Of a stretch of DNA of 31,175 bases, positions 9,901-17,409 are shown in pieces. The stretch's first letter is position 1; the number at the start of each line of letters is the position of its first letter. The notes beneath the pieces were generated by a model. It saw only the letters and a program-made list of their open reading frames with translations. It had not been told where the DNA came from and searched no databases. Origin of the DNA: SURF-32 sp964648365 (GTDB taxonomy: Bacteria; Planctomycetota; Phycisphaerae; UBA1845); NCBI GenBank assembly GCA_964648365.1, contig CAZYLK010000059.1, positions 1-31,175 of the forward strand, written 5' to 3'. Made by a program: the position numbers and the translations under genes.

Positions 9901-10416
9901 TCGAGCCTCTCGCGTGACCAGACAGACATCAAAGGCATGATGGCCGACCTTGCCCCGCAGCTTGAGAACGTCCCCGTCTTTGAATGGGCGCTGGAGCGTG
10001 CGTCGAAGTGGATGGACCAGATCATCGACGACCTGAACCTTCGCAAGGTGGATGATGATCTGGTCGCGCTCTCGCAGCGCATCGTTGACGAACTTCAAAG
10101 GCTGGTGCACGCACTGGAAAGCACGCTGTCAATGGCCCAGGACTCGCAGTTCGCCGAGTCGGGCGCCGGCGGCGGCGCAGGCGACGCGGGGGGGCAGCAG
10201 CAGACCAGAGGTCCGGTGCCGACCGTCACCGAACTGCTCGTGCTGAAGGCGCTCCAGACGGAACTCAACGAGCGCACGCGCGCGATGGCCGAGACGCTTG
10301 ACCCGGCGACCGCGACCGAAGCGGAGCTGCGCCAGGTGCGCGAACTGGCGGAAGACCAGGCCCAGGTGCAGGAGCTGGCGCGGCAGGTCACGGAGAAGGC
10401 CCGCTCGGGGCCGTGA
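6928..10416 (+). CDS. DUF4175-like large membrane protein with long coiled coil
   Basis: 1162 residues. Two membrane segments near the N-terminus (about 25-47 and 58-76) and a third at about 150-168 precede a beta-rich region (residues 190-520, with repeated E-D-D-L-G-V-type Ig-like strands). From about 525 to the end the protein is almost entirely charged, Gln/Glu/Arg/Ala-rich heptad-like helix, with a short Gly-rich break near 1078-1092. This matches the DUF4175 family found next to MoxR/BatA clusters. It ends the forward cluster, facing a convergent dehydratase gene. It is probably an inner-membrane scaffold whose helical part lies outside the membrane; the function is not established. The ATG at 6928 places the first membrane helix normally; the Shine-Dalgarno sequence is weak. 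Confidence 0.85.
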   Translation: MTVTATNSELMQRLDAIRRTAQRRLVVYGICAVASGGVYALLFILSVDWLFHLPPTPRMMTAFFFLLGFILATGHWIVRPMRRPVNVPEIAGRLEKHFKHLADRLSSTVSFHQFADAGSPQLMRQVILNTEQIVAGIPLESVLTLRPIALRLALLVGSAGIIGAVYASSPGWMRTGLSRYLDPLGGVEWPTVVALVPESGDLRVPLGESATVRMQVVRGLSPTLRGVVHVMDADGHRSRLTMSRDGDGFFAEIDGITSDLEYWFEAGDAHTRSAPGHIAVVQRPAVASALVRIYPPAYAADRPVVEQPLTAAPIEATIGSRMEFDIVSTKPVPTAAAGPGVGLLTQDDRLLPLDADPNDPATLHGSLTVTEDATFRVALIDDEGFTNRGAELHTIIARPDRAPTTAILEPRALIEATPRATIELLARAEDDLGVQSLQLRIESPRGQTTLPLTLQSGSASPAERAIVTAELDLSLADLAPQPQDMLVLQTEARDRAPSDPPGGQVGLSAPVRIKVISEADFDERLRDELAAIEARIRQHSLEQGDVLDKARDLAARADGGEPLGDDDRDMAGALGGGEARIGRMLIELSRRAKRLSRRIEANVPQDRSNVERTDALGDALARIASADVASATSSLNRLREPLSPEEQAEQAAQAVASGQLALQGLKSLLDEISQWSDFQTLITRTRDVLDRQEEIRAATQALAKATLGKPLESLTPEERAALNQVQRRQQQLGDDVDQLLARLRQNLQSLEESNPGAAEAIDRALREAAALDLDRHLRDAEEALAQNRSAAAGLNQKSAAEALRGMIAGLESRQDRELEELRKRGEDAEAALAALIEAQREILTSTQEARMIGADEAAFADLAERQRTTRRNAERVADDLAGMPRAEEPVDLTRQAAGRMRDAEDALEPQRSADAEGAQADAIVLLERALEAIVQLNEQTRQEMTQRTLSRIREGLENLLAAQQALHQGIVDLRDAVAQAGRVGRLEARAASSLSRDQTDIKGMMADLAPQLENVPVFEWALERASKWMDQIIDDLNLRKVDDDLVALSQRIVDELQRLVHALESTLSMAQDSQFAESGAGGGAGDAGGQQQTRGPVPTVTELLVLKALQTELNERTRAMAETLDPATATEAELRQVRELAEDQAQVQELARQVTEKARSGP

Positions 10417-10540
10417 GCCGCCGCACGATGCGGCGCCCGCGCCGAGCCGCACGCTTCAGCCTACCCCGAGCCGCTGGCTTCAGCCTGCCCGATTCTGCGG
10501 AAGGGGAGCGGCCCACGAATGGCGCACGGTGATTTCAGGC

Positions 10541-11515
10541 TCAACGCGACGGGGAGTCGACCACGAGCGGAACGTCAAGGTCCACGTTGCCGCCGCTGAG
10601 GATGATGCCGACCCGCCTCGCGTCTGACTTTGCGCCGAACTCCGGACTCAGCACCGCCGCCACCGCCACGGCCGCGCTGGGCTCGATGATGATCTTCATG
10701 CGCTCCCACACCAGCCGCTGCGCCCGGCGTATTTGAACATCCGTAACGGTGATGATGCCCGCGACGTGGTCGCGAATGATCGGCCAGGTCAGCTCCCCGA
10801 GGCTGGTCAGCAGGCCGTCGGCGATGGTGTCGGGCGAGGTCTGCGGGATCAGCCGCCCCGCCGCCAGGGATCGAGCGGCGTCATCCGCGCCCGCAGGCTC
10901 GCCCGCGTACACGCGCAAGGCGGGGTCGATGCCGCGGGCGGCGATGCAGGTACCGCTCAGCAGCCCCCCCCCGCCGACGGGCGCGACGATGGCGTCAAGC
11001 TGCGGCACGGACTCGAGCAGTTCGAGCGCCGCCGTGCCCTGGCCGGCGATGATGTGCGGATGATCGAACGGCGGAATGAAACGCGCCCCCGTTCGCTCGA
11101 CAACCTCCGCCGCCACGCGCTCGCGCGCCGCCAGCGTCGGCTCGCAGGGATAGACCGTCGCCCCATAGCCTTCGACCGCGCGTCGCTTCACGCCGGGGGC
11201 CGTAGTGGGCATGACCACGTGCGCCGCGATCCCCTGCATCGACGCCGCCAGCGCCACCGCCTGGGCATGATTGCCCGAGCTGTGCGTCACAACGCCGCGC
11301 GATCGTGCCGCGTCCGCCAGTTGGAGGATCGCGTTGCAGGCGCCGCGAAACTTGAACGCGCCGACCTTCTGAAAGTTCTCGCACTTGAAGAACAGCCGTC
11401 GCCTCGCCGCGCGATCGAGCGCGGTGCAGGTCAGCACCGGGGTGCGGTGGACATGATGGCGGATGCGCCCGTGGGCGCGGCGGATGTCGTCAAGCGTTGC
11501 GGCATAGTCAGCCAT
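10541..11515 (-). CDS. PLP-dependent threonine/serine dehydratase (or serine racemase)
   Basis: 324 residues, fold type II PLP enzyme. The PLP lysine is K55 in GAFKFRGA, the substrate/PLP loop is HSSGNHAQA (about 78-86), the glycine-rich phosphate loop is APVGGGGLLSG, and the C-terminus has the SGGNVD signature. There is no ACT regulatory domain, so it resembles catabolic threonine ammonia-lyase or serine racemase more than biosynthetic IlvA. The expected reaction is threonine or serine to 2-oxoacid plus ammonia. The ATG at 11515 gives the normal MADYAATLDDIRRAHGRI start; a longer frame beginning at 11623 would overlap the kinase gene and add an Arg-rich unconserved stretch. The gene lies 53 bases downstream of the kinase-TPR gene and may be cotranscribed. 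A RidA-family gene, which removes the reactive imines such enzymes release, is 7 kb away. Confidence 0.92.
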   Translation of the reverse strand: MADYAATLDDIRRAHGRIRHHVHRTPVLTCTALDRAARRRLFFKCENFQKVGAFKFRGACNAILQLADAARSRGVVTHSSGNHAQAVALAASMQGIAAHVVMPTTAPGVKRRAVEGYGATVYPCEPTLAARERVAAEVVERTGARFIPPFDHPHIIAGQGTAALELLESVPQLDAIVAPVGGGGLLSGTCIAARGIDPALRVYAGEPAGADDAARSLAAGRLIPQTSPDTIADGLLTSLGELTWPIIRDHVAGIITVTDVQIRRAQRLVWERMKIIIEPSAAVAVAAVLSPEFGAKSDARRVGIILSGGNVDLDVPLVVDSPSR

Positions 11516-11568
11516 GCCCGTATTGTCGCGCGGCGCGGCGGCGTGACAACCGGTGCGAGGCCGCCGGG

Positions 11569-14500
11569 CTATCGCCCCTCTTCCGCGGGTCGCCAGCGCT
11601 CCGCGTCGCCCGGCCTGCACCACGCCTCGTAGAGCTTGACCAGCCGCTCGTGGGCAAGTTCCTGAAGCCCGACTCGTGCATCCGGGTTGGCGTCGTGAAA
11701 GCCGGCCGCCTCCAGCAGCAGCGCCTCCGCCTCCTCATAGCGCTGCAGAAGCACCAGCGTCTCGCCCAGGCGGCCGACGGTCGAATAGTACAGCCAGTGG
11801 CCCGGCAGCGCCCGCCCGCGGATCTCCATCGCTTCCCGCAGCAGCGGCTCCGCACCGGCCGGGTCGTCCCGCTTCAGCATCAGCATCGCGATGTTCGAGA
11901 GGCTGTTGGCAATCTGCGGATGGTCGGGTTCGTACGCCGCTCGCCGGATCTCCAGCCCTTCGCGCAGCAGCGGCTCCGCCTCATCCAGCCGATCCATGTC
12001 TCGCAGAATGGAGCCGAGGTTGTTGGCATAGTCGCCGACCTCCGGATGACGATCGCCCAGTTGCTGCCGGGCGATCAACAGCGCAGAGCGCAGTTGCCTC
12101 TCCGCCGCATCCAGATCGCCCGAGTCTTGCAGCATCAGGGCGTAGTTGGCGGCGATCTGCGCGACTTGCAGGCTCTCCGGCCCAAAGAGGCGCTCCGCAT
12201 CGTCGAGCATCGCGGTGAACAGCGGCGCCGCCTCCGCGTACCGCCCGGACTGCGTATAGAGCGACGCCAGGTTGTAGCGCAGGTTGAAGATGTCGGGGTG
12301 TAGCGGCTCCAGCCGGCTCTCCTTGATCGCCAGCGCCTCGTGCAGCAACTGCCCGGCGCCCTCCAGATCGCCTCGGGCAAAGCGGATGCCGGCGAGATCG
12401 TTCAGGCTCGACGCGACGTCGAGATGATCCTCGCCCAGCACGCGGCGACGCATCGCCAGCGATTCCCCGATAACCGCTTCCGCCTCATCGTACTGCCCGA
12501 GATCCTCCAGCGCGCTGCCGAGATTCAGCAGCGCCCCGGCCACCCGGGCGCTGTCGTCCCCATCGAGCGCCCTCCACTGCTGCACGACCGACCGAAGCGT
12601 CTCGGCCGCAGCGGCGAAGTCGCCGCGCTTGCGCATCACCAGGCCGAGCGTACCCAGATTGGCCACGGATTCGGCATCGAACACCCCGTGTGCCGCGAAG
12701 GTCGCCTCTGCCGCCCGCAGCGCGGCTTCGGCCTCGTCGAAGCGGTCCTGTTTCAACAGGTAGAACCCCAGGTCGCTGCGGCCCTCGGCAAAAGCCGGAT
12801 GATCTTCACCGACCAGCCGGCGCCGGATGTCCATCGCCTCCCGAATCGTCACCTCCGCCGCGATCGGATCGCCCGTCCGGTATTGAATCATGGCAATCTC
12901 TGCGAGCGTGTCCGCGATGTCCGCGTGATCGTCGCGGTACGCGGTACGCAGCAGCGCCAGCGCGGCCGTCGCATGGGCGGACGCATCCCCGTAACGACCG
13001 ATGCTCTCGTACGCGCGCCCCAGCGTGCGCCGAACGGACGCCTCGATGAGGGGTTCCGACGCCAGATCCGTGCCGATCCGCGCCGCCGCCCGATCCAGAA
13101 CCTCCCGAACGGTCACGTCCGGCCGGTTGGCCAGGTTAACGTTGGCCGAAGCAATCATGCCCGTGAGGAACGCGTTGATCGCCTCCGCCTGCCGCCGCGC
13201 GACAGATTCCGCCGTCGTCGCCGCGTCCGCCGCCTCCCGCGCCACCGTCTGCCGCCGATACATGACCGCCAGCGCGACGGCCGAAACGCTGGTCAGCGCC
13301 ACGATCAGCGACATCACCGCCAGTGCCGCCCGATACCGCCGCGCCGTCTTGCGCAGCACGTACCAGGTGCTGTCGCGCTTGGCGTCGATCGGCTCACCGG
13401 CGAGGTAGCGCCGAACGTCGCGGGAAAGCTCACCGGCTGTCTGGTAGCGGCGATCCGGCTCTTTCGCCAGACACTTCAGGACGATCGTCTCGACGTCGTT
13501 GTCGAGGTCCGACCGGATGCGGCTCGGGCGGACCGGTTCGGCGTTCCTGATCCGCTCCAGCACGTCGCCGTGCGGGCCGAAGACGCCATACGGGAACCGG
13601 CCCGTCAGCATCTCGTAGAGGATCACCCCCAGCGCGTAAACGTCGGTACGCATGTCGACGGCGTCGCCGCGTCCGGCCGCCTGCTCGGGCGCCGCCCACG
13701 GCAGACTGCCGACGAACTGGCCCGTCTCGGTCACGATCGAAGCCGGACCCGACTCGTCGCTCGGCATCGCCTTGGCCAGGCCGAAGTCCAGCAGGTGCGG
13801 GCGCCCGGCCCGATCGACGCGGATGTTGCTGGGCTTCAGATCGCGATGGATGACGCCGCGGACGTGCGCCGCCTGCACGGCCTCACACACCGTCACGAAC
13901 AGCGACAGGCGCTCGGCAAGCGACAGCGGCGTCCGAGCCGGCTCGCCTGGCCGAGACGCCGACAGATCGGACGTAACAGATGTACGCTCTGCGCCGGTGG
14001 CGGTCGCAAGCGACCCGTTCACGGCCCGCGGACCTGCGGCGCCCGCCAGCCCGAGGTAGTCGTCCAGCGGCCAGCCGTCGATGTAGTCCATGACGAAGTA
14101 GTGCCGCCCGTCCGCCGAGCCTCGATCATGGATGTTGACGATGTTCGGGTGGTTGAGCCGGGCAAGCGTCTGCACCTCCCGCTCAAAGCGGGCCAGGTCG
14201 TGCCGGCCGGCAAACGGCCCCTCGCGCATCACCTTGATGGCGACTTCGCGCCGCGTCGAGCGCTGCAGCGCGCGAAATACGACGCCCTGCCCACCGCGAT
14301 GGACCTCATCGAGGATGTCATACCCGGCGATCCGGGGGAACGGCTCGGCGCCGCCCGCCGCGCCTGTCGCTGCCCCCGACGCATCCGACTTCCCCGCCGC
14401 CTCGCGCGAGCGGTTGGCCGCCCGCATGACGCTCAGCAGACGCAACTCCCGGCCCAGTTCCGGCATCAGCGCCGGATACGCCGCGATGACCTCCTCGTCT

Positions 14501-14604
14501 GCGAACGCCTCGCCACTGCTGCGCCGGCGCAGACATTCCTCCAGCACGCGGTGGATCTGGCGTTCGCGCTCCCGCGGTGTCGAGTCTGGCAGGTCATCGG
14601 GCAT
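11569..14604 (-). CDS. Serine/threonine protein kinase with TPR sensor region
   Basis: 1011 residues from the ATG at 14604, with GGAAA about 8 bases upstream; in-frame ATGs further out would add an unconserved extension. An N-terminal helical segment precedes a complete PknB-type kinase domain: P-loop RGGQGVV near 103-109, ATP-binding Lys124 in VAIK, catalytic HRDLKPSN (Asp255), DFG (Asp273) and APE (305-307). A single membrane segment (about 425-449) is followed by a short linker and then roughly ten TPR-type repeats to the C-terminus with recurring R-L-V-G-E-D-H-P and A-L-R-L-L-like units, the kinesin-light-chain style of TPR. The kinase faces the cytoplasm and the TPRs the other side of the membrane. 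This architecture is abundant in Planctomycetota. All catalytic residues are present, so it should be active; its ligand is unknown. Confidence 0.93.
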   Translation of the reverse strand: MPDDLPDSTPRERERQIHRVLEECLRRRSSGEAFADEEVIAAYPALMPELGRELRLLSVMRAANRSREAAGKSDASGAATGAAGGAEPFPRIAGYDILDEVHRGGQGVVFRALQRSTRREVAIKVMREGPFAGRHDLARFEREVQTLARLNHPNIVNIHDRGSADGRHYFVMDYIDGWPLDDYLGLAGAAGPRAVNGSLATATGAERTSVTSDLSASRPGEPARTPLSLAERLSLFVTVCEAVQAAHVRGVIHRDLKPSNIRVDRAGRPHLLDFGLAKAMPSDESGPASIVTETGQFVGSLPWAAPEQAAGRGDAVDMRTDVYALGVILYEMLTGRFPYGVFGPHGDVLERIRNAEPVRPSRIRSDLDNDVETIVLKCLAKEPDRRYQTAGELSRDVRRYLAGEPIDAKRDSTWYVLRKTARRYRAALAVMSLIVALTSVSAVALAVMYRRQTVAREAADAATTAESVARRQAEAINAFLTGMIASANVNLANRPDVTVREVLDRAAARIGTDLASEPLIEASVRRTLGRAYESIGRYGDASAHATAALALLRTAYRDDHADIADTLAEIAMIQYRTGDPIAAEVTIREAMDIRRRLVGEDHPAFAEGRSDLGFYLLKQDRFDEAEAALRAAEATFAAHGVFDAESVANLGTLGLVMRKRGDFAAAAETLRSVVQQWRALDGDDSARVAGALLNLGSALEDLGQYDEAEAVIGESLAMRRRVLGEDHLDVASSLNDLAGIRFARGDLEGAGQLLHEALAIKESRLEPLHPDIFNLRYNLASLYTQSGRYAEAAPLFTAMLDDAERLFGPESLQVAQIAANYALMLQDSGDLDAAERQLRSALLIARQQLGDRHPEVGDYANNLGSILRDMDRLDEAEPLLREGLEIRRAAYEPDHPQIANSLSNIAMLMLKRDDPAGAEPLLREAMEIRGRALPGHWLYYSTVGRLGETLVLLQRYEEAEALLLEAAGFHDANPDARVGLQELAHERLVKLYEAWCRPGDAERWRPAEEGR

Positions 14605-14703
14605 AGGCGTTTCCGTGCCGGCGCTGAACCAGGCGGCTCCGGCCATCATATCACGATCTGCCGCGTCAGAGCACGAATCGCCTCCGCGGGATCGCGATTC
14701 TCC

Positions 14704-14733
14704 TTGCTCCTGCCGGCAGATTTTCGGTATGAT
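14704..14733 (+). promoter_or_regulatory. Possible sigma70-type promoter for the DNRLRE gene
   Basis: TTGCTC (14704-14709) and TATGAT (14728-14733) are separated by 18 bases. The -10 box matches 5 of 6 consensus positions, the -35 only 3 of 6. It sits 60 bases before the ATG at 14793, in the gap between divergent genes. Confidence 0.4.
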
Positions 14734-14792
14734 GATGGCCGTCTTGCGTGGCGTCACGCCGACGCCGCGCCCAAAAGAACAGGAGGAAACCC

Positions 14793-15572
14793 ATGAAGAC
14801 GAAGCTGAGCATGTGGTGCATCGTCGCCGCCGCGAGCGCGTTCCTCGCGCCGGTCCGGGCGGATGACATCGAGTTGACCGCCGTCGACACCAAGGGCATC
14901 ACGCCCACCGGGCAGAACTGGAACGACAACCGCCTCCGGTCGTACACCAATCCGCCGGGCATCATCTCCCTCGACGGGTTGATGAAGTTCGACTTCTCGG
15001 CGATCCCGGACGGCGCCACCATCGAAGCCATGACGCTGGTGACGTATCACGAGGAGGGATTCGGCAACCCCTCCAACGACCCGCAGGTCAGCATTTTCCG
15101 CGTCGCCAACGACAGTTGGTCGCGCGGTCCCACGGACCCTCATCCCGGCCTCAACGAGGAACTCACCGAGATCAAGAGCGGATTCCCCAGCGGCAACCTG
15201 ACGCCGTACGAGTGGGAACTTGATGTCAACGCCGCCAACTGGGACGACGACCTCGACGACGACGTGCTGTCGCTGGCGATGCGCAATCACAAGGACACGT
15301 ACAGCTACGTCTACTGGCACGGCAGCGACCAGAACCCGGCGCCGCCCAAGCTGTTCGTCACGTTCAGCACCAGCCCGCACTGCCACTACGTGCTCAAGAA
15401 GAGCAAGGCCAAGGGCGGTTGCGGCCTCTGCCCGGAGAAGGGCAGCACCGTGCGTTCGCAGCAGGAGTGCGGCAACAAGAAGGACTGCGACAAGAAGCTG
15501 AAGACGACCCTGGCCTGTCCGGAAGGCCCCGGCGTCTGCAAGCTCAAGGGCAAGCGCAGCGCCTGCGACTGA
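14793..15572 (+). CDS. Secreted DNRLRE-type protein with Cys/Lys-rich C-terminus
   Basis: 259 residues from the ATG at 14793, with a near-perfect AGGAGGAAA ribosome site at 14781-14789; the longer frame from 14748 would read through this site. Residues 1-23 are a signal peptide (MKTKLSMWCIVAAASAFLAP, cut around VRA-DD). Residues 24-200 fit the DNRLRE-type beta-sandwich found in cell-surface proteins: a DNRLRS element early, LMKFDFSAIPDGATIEAMTL, and a closing PPKLFVTFS strand. The last 63 residues are different, with eight Cys (CHYV, CGLC, C-x5-C, C-x6-C and a final C) among many Lys, probably a small disulphide-bonded module. It is an exported, possibly surface-bound protein; the substrate or partner is unknown. 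A good terminator follows. Confidence 0.85.
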   Translation: MKTKLSMWCIVAAASAFLAPVRADDIELTAVDTKGITPTGQNWNDNRLRSYTNPPGIISLDGLMKFDFSAIPDGATIEAMTLVTYHEEGFGNPSNDPQVSIFRVANDSWSRGPTDPHPGLNEELTEIKSGFPSGNLTPYEWELDVNAANWDDDLDDDVLSLAMRNHKDTYSYVYWHGSDQNPAPPKLFVTFSTSPHCHYVLKKSKAKGGCGLCPEKGSTVRSQQECGNKKDCDKKLKTTLACPEGPGVCKLKGKRSACD

Positions 15573-15608
15573 TCGCGTCCGAGTGATCGTCACTAACCGC
15601 CAATGTGC

Positions 15609-15638
15609 GGCGGGCGGGGCTGAGCGGCCTCGCCCGCC
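15609..15638 (+). terminator. Rho-independent-type terminator after the DNRLRE gene
   Basis: An 11-bp stem (GGCGGGCGGGG with CCTCGCCCGCC, one G-T pair) encloses an 8-base loop and is followed by GTCTTCATT. It starts 37 bases after the stop. The T-run is weak, the stem very strong. Confidence 0.6.
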
Positions 15639-15710
15639 GTCTTCATTGCGAAATTGCGCCCGTCGCCCGGACCGGCCGGGGGCATGACAGGTTCGCCGGG
15701 TGGCAGTCGG

Positions 15711-15946
15711 GTGGTACGGTCTCGTCTTCGAGGCCGCGGTGAGCAAGCGCGGCGGGTGGCACGGTCTCGTCTTCGAGGCCGTGGACGTTCGAGCAGGCGT
15801 GATATCACACCCCGCATTCTCGAGTATCCCAGCCACGCGGGCATGCGTTGCGGGCTCGCGTGGCATGGTCCTGGGCGGGCAAGTGGAATTCGCGGACGTG
15901 AGGAGACTCGCGCTTCGCCACGGCCTCGAAGACGAGACCGTGCCAC
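15711..15946. repeat. Three copies of a GTGGCACGGTCTCG element, two direct and one inverted
   Basis: Copies are at 15711-15740 (reads GTGGTAC, slightly diverged), 15756-15784, and inverted at 15918-15946. The last two are perfect 29-base inverted repeats. Read on the plus strand the third copy is CACGGCCTCG, loop AAGA, CGAGACCGTG, then CCAC, so it has the same plan as the shorter GTGCCAC hairpins elsewhere in the window, with 10-bp arms and one mismatch. Confidence 0.85.
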
Positions 15947-16147
15947 GCGCCCGCCCATTCTGTCATGCGCCGACCTGGGACTTCCCCGCCGCGTTCGCTT
16001 GACTTCGCTGCCTCTATCGCGAATCTACGCTCGTGAATGGACACGCGCGCCGCGAGCCTCGCGCCGCGATGGAATCCTCTTGGAAAGCTGCCGGCGCCGA
16101 GAGCGCCGTGACCGCCGTAACGTGAAGCCGAACCGATGAAACGCACC

Positions 16148-16188
16148 CTCTTCCCTCACTCCCTTACTCCCTCACTCCCTCACTCCCC
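16148..16188 (+). repeat. CTCCCTCACTCCCT tract upstream of trpS
   Basis: Repeated CTCCCT(T/C)A words end 35 bases before the trpS ATG. They belong to the same family as 4224-4264 and 21865-21909. Confidence 0.75.
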
Positions 16189-16222
16189 CGCGGCCGCTGG
16201 CCGCGAAGGAGCGTAGCGACCC

Positions 16223-17206
16223 ATGCGATACCTCTCCGGCGTCCAACCGAGCGGCAAGCTGCACCTGGGCAACTACCTGGGGGCGATCAAGCAGCACATC
16301 GAGGCTCAGAGCGAGCACGAGTGCTACTACTTCATCGCCAACTACCACTCCCTGACCACCGTGCAGGACGCCGACCGTCTGCGGCAGCTTACATTGGACG
16401 TCGCACTCGACTATCTCGCCCTTGGGCTTGATCCGGCCCGGGCGAGCATCTTCCGCCAGTCGGACGTGCCCGAGGTGACCGAACTGGCCTGGATCCTGGC
16501 CACGGTGACCGGCAAGGGCCTGCTCGACCGGGCCACGTCCTACAAGGACAAGATCGCCCGCGGCCTGACGCCGACGATGGGGCTGTACTCTTATCCGCTG
16601 CTGATGGCGGCTGACATCCTCATCTACCGCAGCGACATCGTCCCGGTGGGCAAGGACCAGCTTCAGCACATCGAGATGACGCAGGACATCGCGGCGTATT
16701 TCAACAACACCTTCAAGAAGGAGGTGCTCAAGCGTCCCGAGCCGAAACTCAACGAGGCTCTGATCGTGCCCGGCATCGACGGGCAGAAGATGTCCAAAAG
16801 CTACGACAACGCTATCGACCTTTTCGATACGCCCAAGAAGACGCGCAAGCGGATCATGAGCATCAAGACGGACTCGACGCCGATGGAGGCGCCGAAGGAT
16901 CCCGATGCCTGCAACGTCTTTGCGCTCTATAAGCTCATGGCGACGCCCGACGAAACGGCCGCCCTCGCCGAGCGATATCGCGAAGGCGGCATGGGCTATG
17001 GCGAGGCGAAGGGGGCGCTGGCGGACGTGGTCGAGCGCGTGCTCGGCCCGGCGCGGCAGCGGCGCGAGCAGTTCGCGGCCGATCCGGCGGCGGTGGAAGC
17101 CGTGCTGGCAGCGTCCGCCGCTAAGGCGCGAGCCATCGCGCAAGACGTGATGACCGATGTTCGCGATGCATGCGGCATCGTAACGCGGAAAAAGGTGTCA
17201 GGATGA
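16223..17206 (+). CDS. trpS: Tryptophanyl-tRNA synthetase
   Basis: 327 residues, full length for bacterial TrpS. This class I synthetase charges tRNA-Trp in the cytoplasm. The HIGH-type motif is HLGN at 14-17 within GVQPSGKLHLGNYLGA, and the KMSKS loop is at 189-193 in GIDGQKMSKS. The tRNA- and dimer-contacting segments LLMAADILIY, VGKDQLQHIE and T-Q-D-I-A are intact. The ATG at 16223 has AAGGAG 11 bases upstream. Oddity: the last codons, encoding RKKVSG and the TGA stop, are made by one arm of a 28-base inverted repeat (17186-17213), so the native C-terminus seems to have been replaced or extended by repeat DNA. The synthetase core is unaffected. Confidence 0.97.
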   Translation: MRYLSGVQPSGKLHLGNYLGAIKQHIEAQSEHECYYFIANYHSLTTVQDADRLRQLTLDVALDYLALGLDPARASIFRQSDVPEVTELAWILATVTGKGLLDRATSYKDKIARGLTPTMGLYSYPLLMAADILIYRSDIVPVGKDQLQHIEMTQDIAAYFNNTFKKEVLKRPEPKLNEALIVPGIDGQKMSKSYDNAIDLFDTPKKTRKRIMSIKTDSTPMEAPKDPDACNVFALYKLMATPDETAALAERYREGGMGYGEAKGALADVVERVLGPARQRREQFAADPAAVEAVLAASAAKARAIAQDVMTDVRDACGIVTRKKVSG

Positions 17207-17309
17207 TTTTTGCGGTACACGGGCCGGCGGTCAGCTCAGATTCTCGAACAGTGTCACGGCTGAACCGCAACTGAGAGCAAGGCAAAAATCATCCTGACAC
17301 CTTTTTCCG
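17186..17309. repeat. 28-base perfect inverted repeat at the end of trpS
   Basis: The left arm 17186-17213 (CGGAAAAAGGTGTCAGGATG...) and right arm 17282-17309 are exact reverse complements around a 68-base interior. The left arm includes the trpS stop. As RNA this would be a long hairpin ending in CCTTTTTCC and could help terminate trpS transcripts. The right arm occurs again at 17369-17396. Confidence 0.9.
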
Positions 17310-17396
17310 GCCGGCGGTGAACTCAGATTCTCGAACAGTGTCACGGCTGAACCGCAACTGAGAGCAAGGCAAAAATCATCCTGACACCTTTTTCCG
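17224..17396 (+). repeat. 87-bp tandem duplication between trpS and scpA
   Basis: Unit A 17224-17310 and unit B 17311-17396 differ at only two positions before the final base (C/G at 17232/17319 and G/A at 17234/17321). Each unit ends with the CAAAAATCATCCTGACACC arm of the inverted repeat. The second unit stops 14 bases before the scpA ATG, leaving no Shine-Dalgarno sequence. Confidence 0.92.
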
Positions 17397-17409
17397 ACCC
17401 TGAGTGGCC

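Larger units (their letters stand above)
15573..16222. other. 650-base spacer between the DNRLRE gene and trpS
   Basis: No supported gene. Contents in order: the terminator at 15609-15638; two direct copies and one inverted copy of a GTGGCACGGTCTCG... element (15711-15946); about 200 bases in which I see no structure; a CTCCCT tract (16148-16188); and a 7-bp hairpin CGCGGCC-GCT-GGCCGCG (16189-16205) that touches the AAGGAG ribosome site of trpS (16206-16211). The open frames crossing it overlap each other and show no family features. Confidence 0.7.

Noticed and set aside
11516..11623. N-terminal extension of the dehydratase to 11623
   Set aside because: Adds 36 Arg/Ala-rich residues, overlaps the end of the kinase gene and precedes the conserved family start at 11515.
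12340..14796. Long plus-strand open frame (818 codons) opposite the kinase-TPR gene
   Set aside because: It is the antisense shadow of a gene with complete kinase motifs; Arg/Pro/His-rich composition typical of GC-rich shadows and no recognisable domain.
15711..15946. Possible CRISPR-like array near 15.7-15.9 kb and at 21.3-21.6 kb
   Set aside because: Only two or three units, inverted orientations, unequal spacing and no cas genes; the units are hairpins of the GTGCCAC family.
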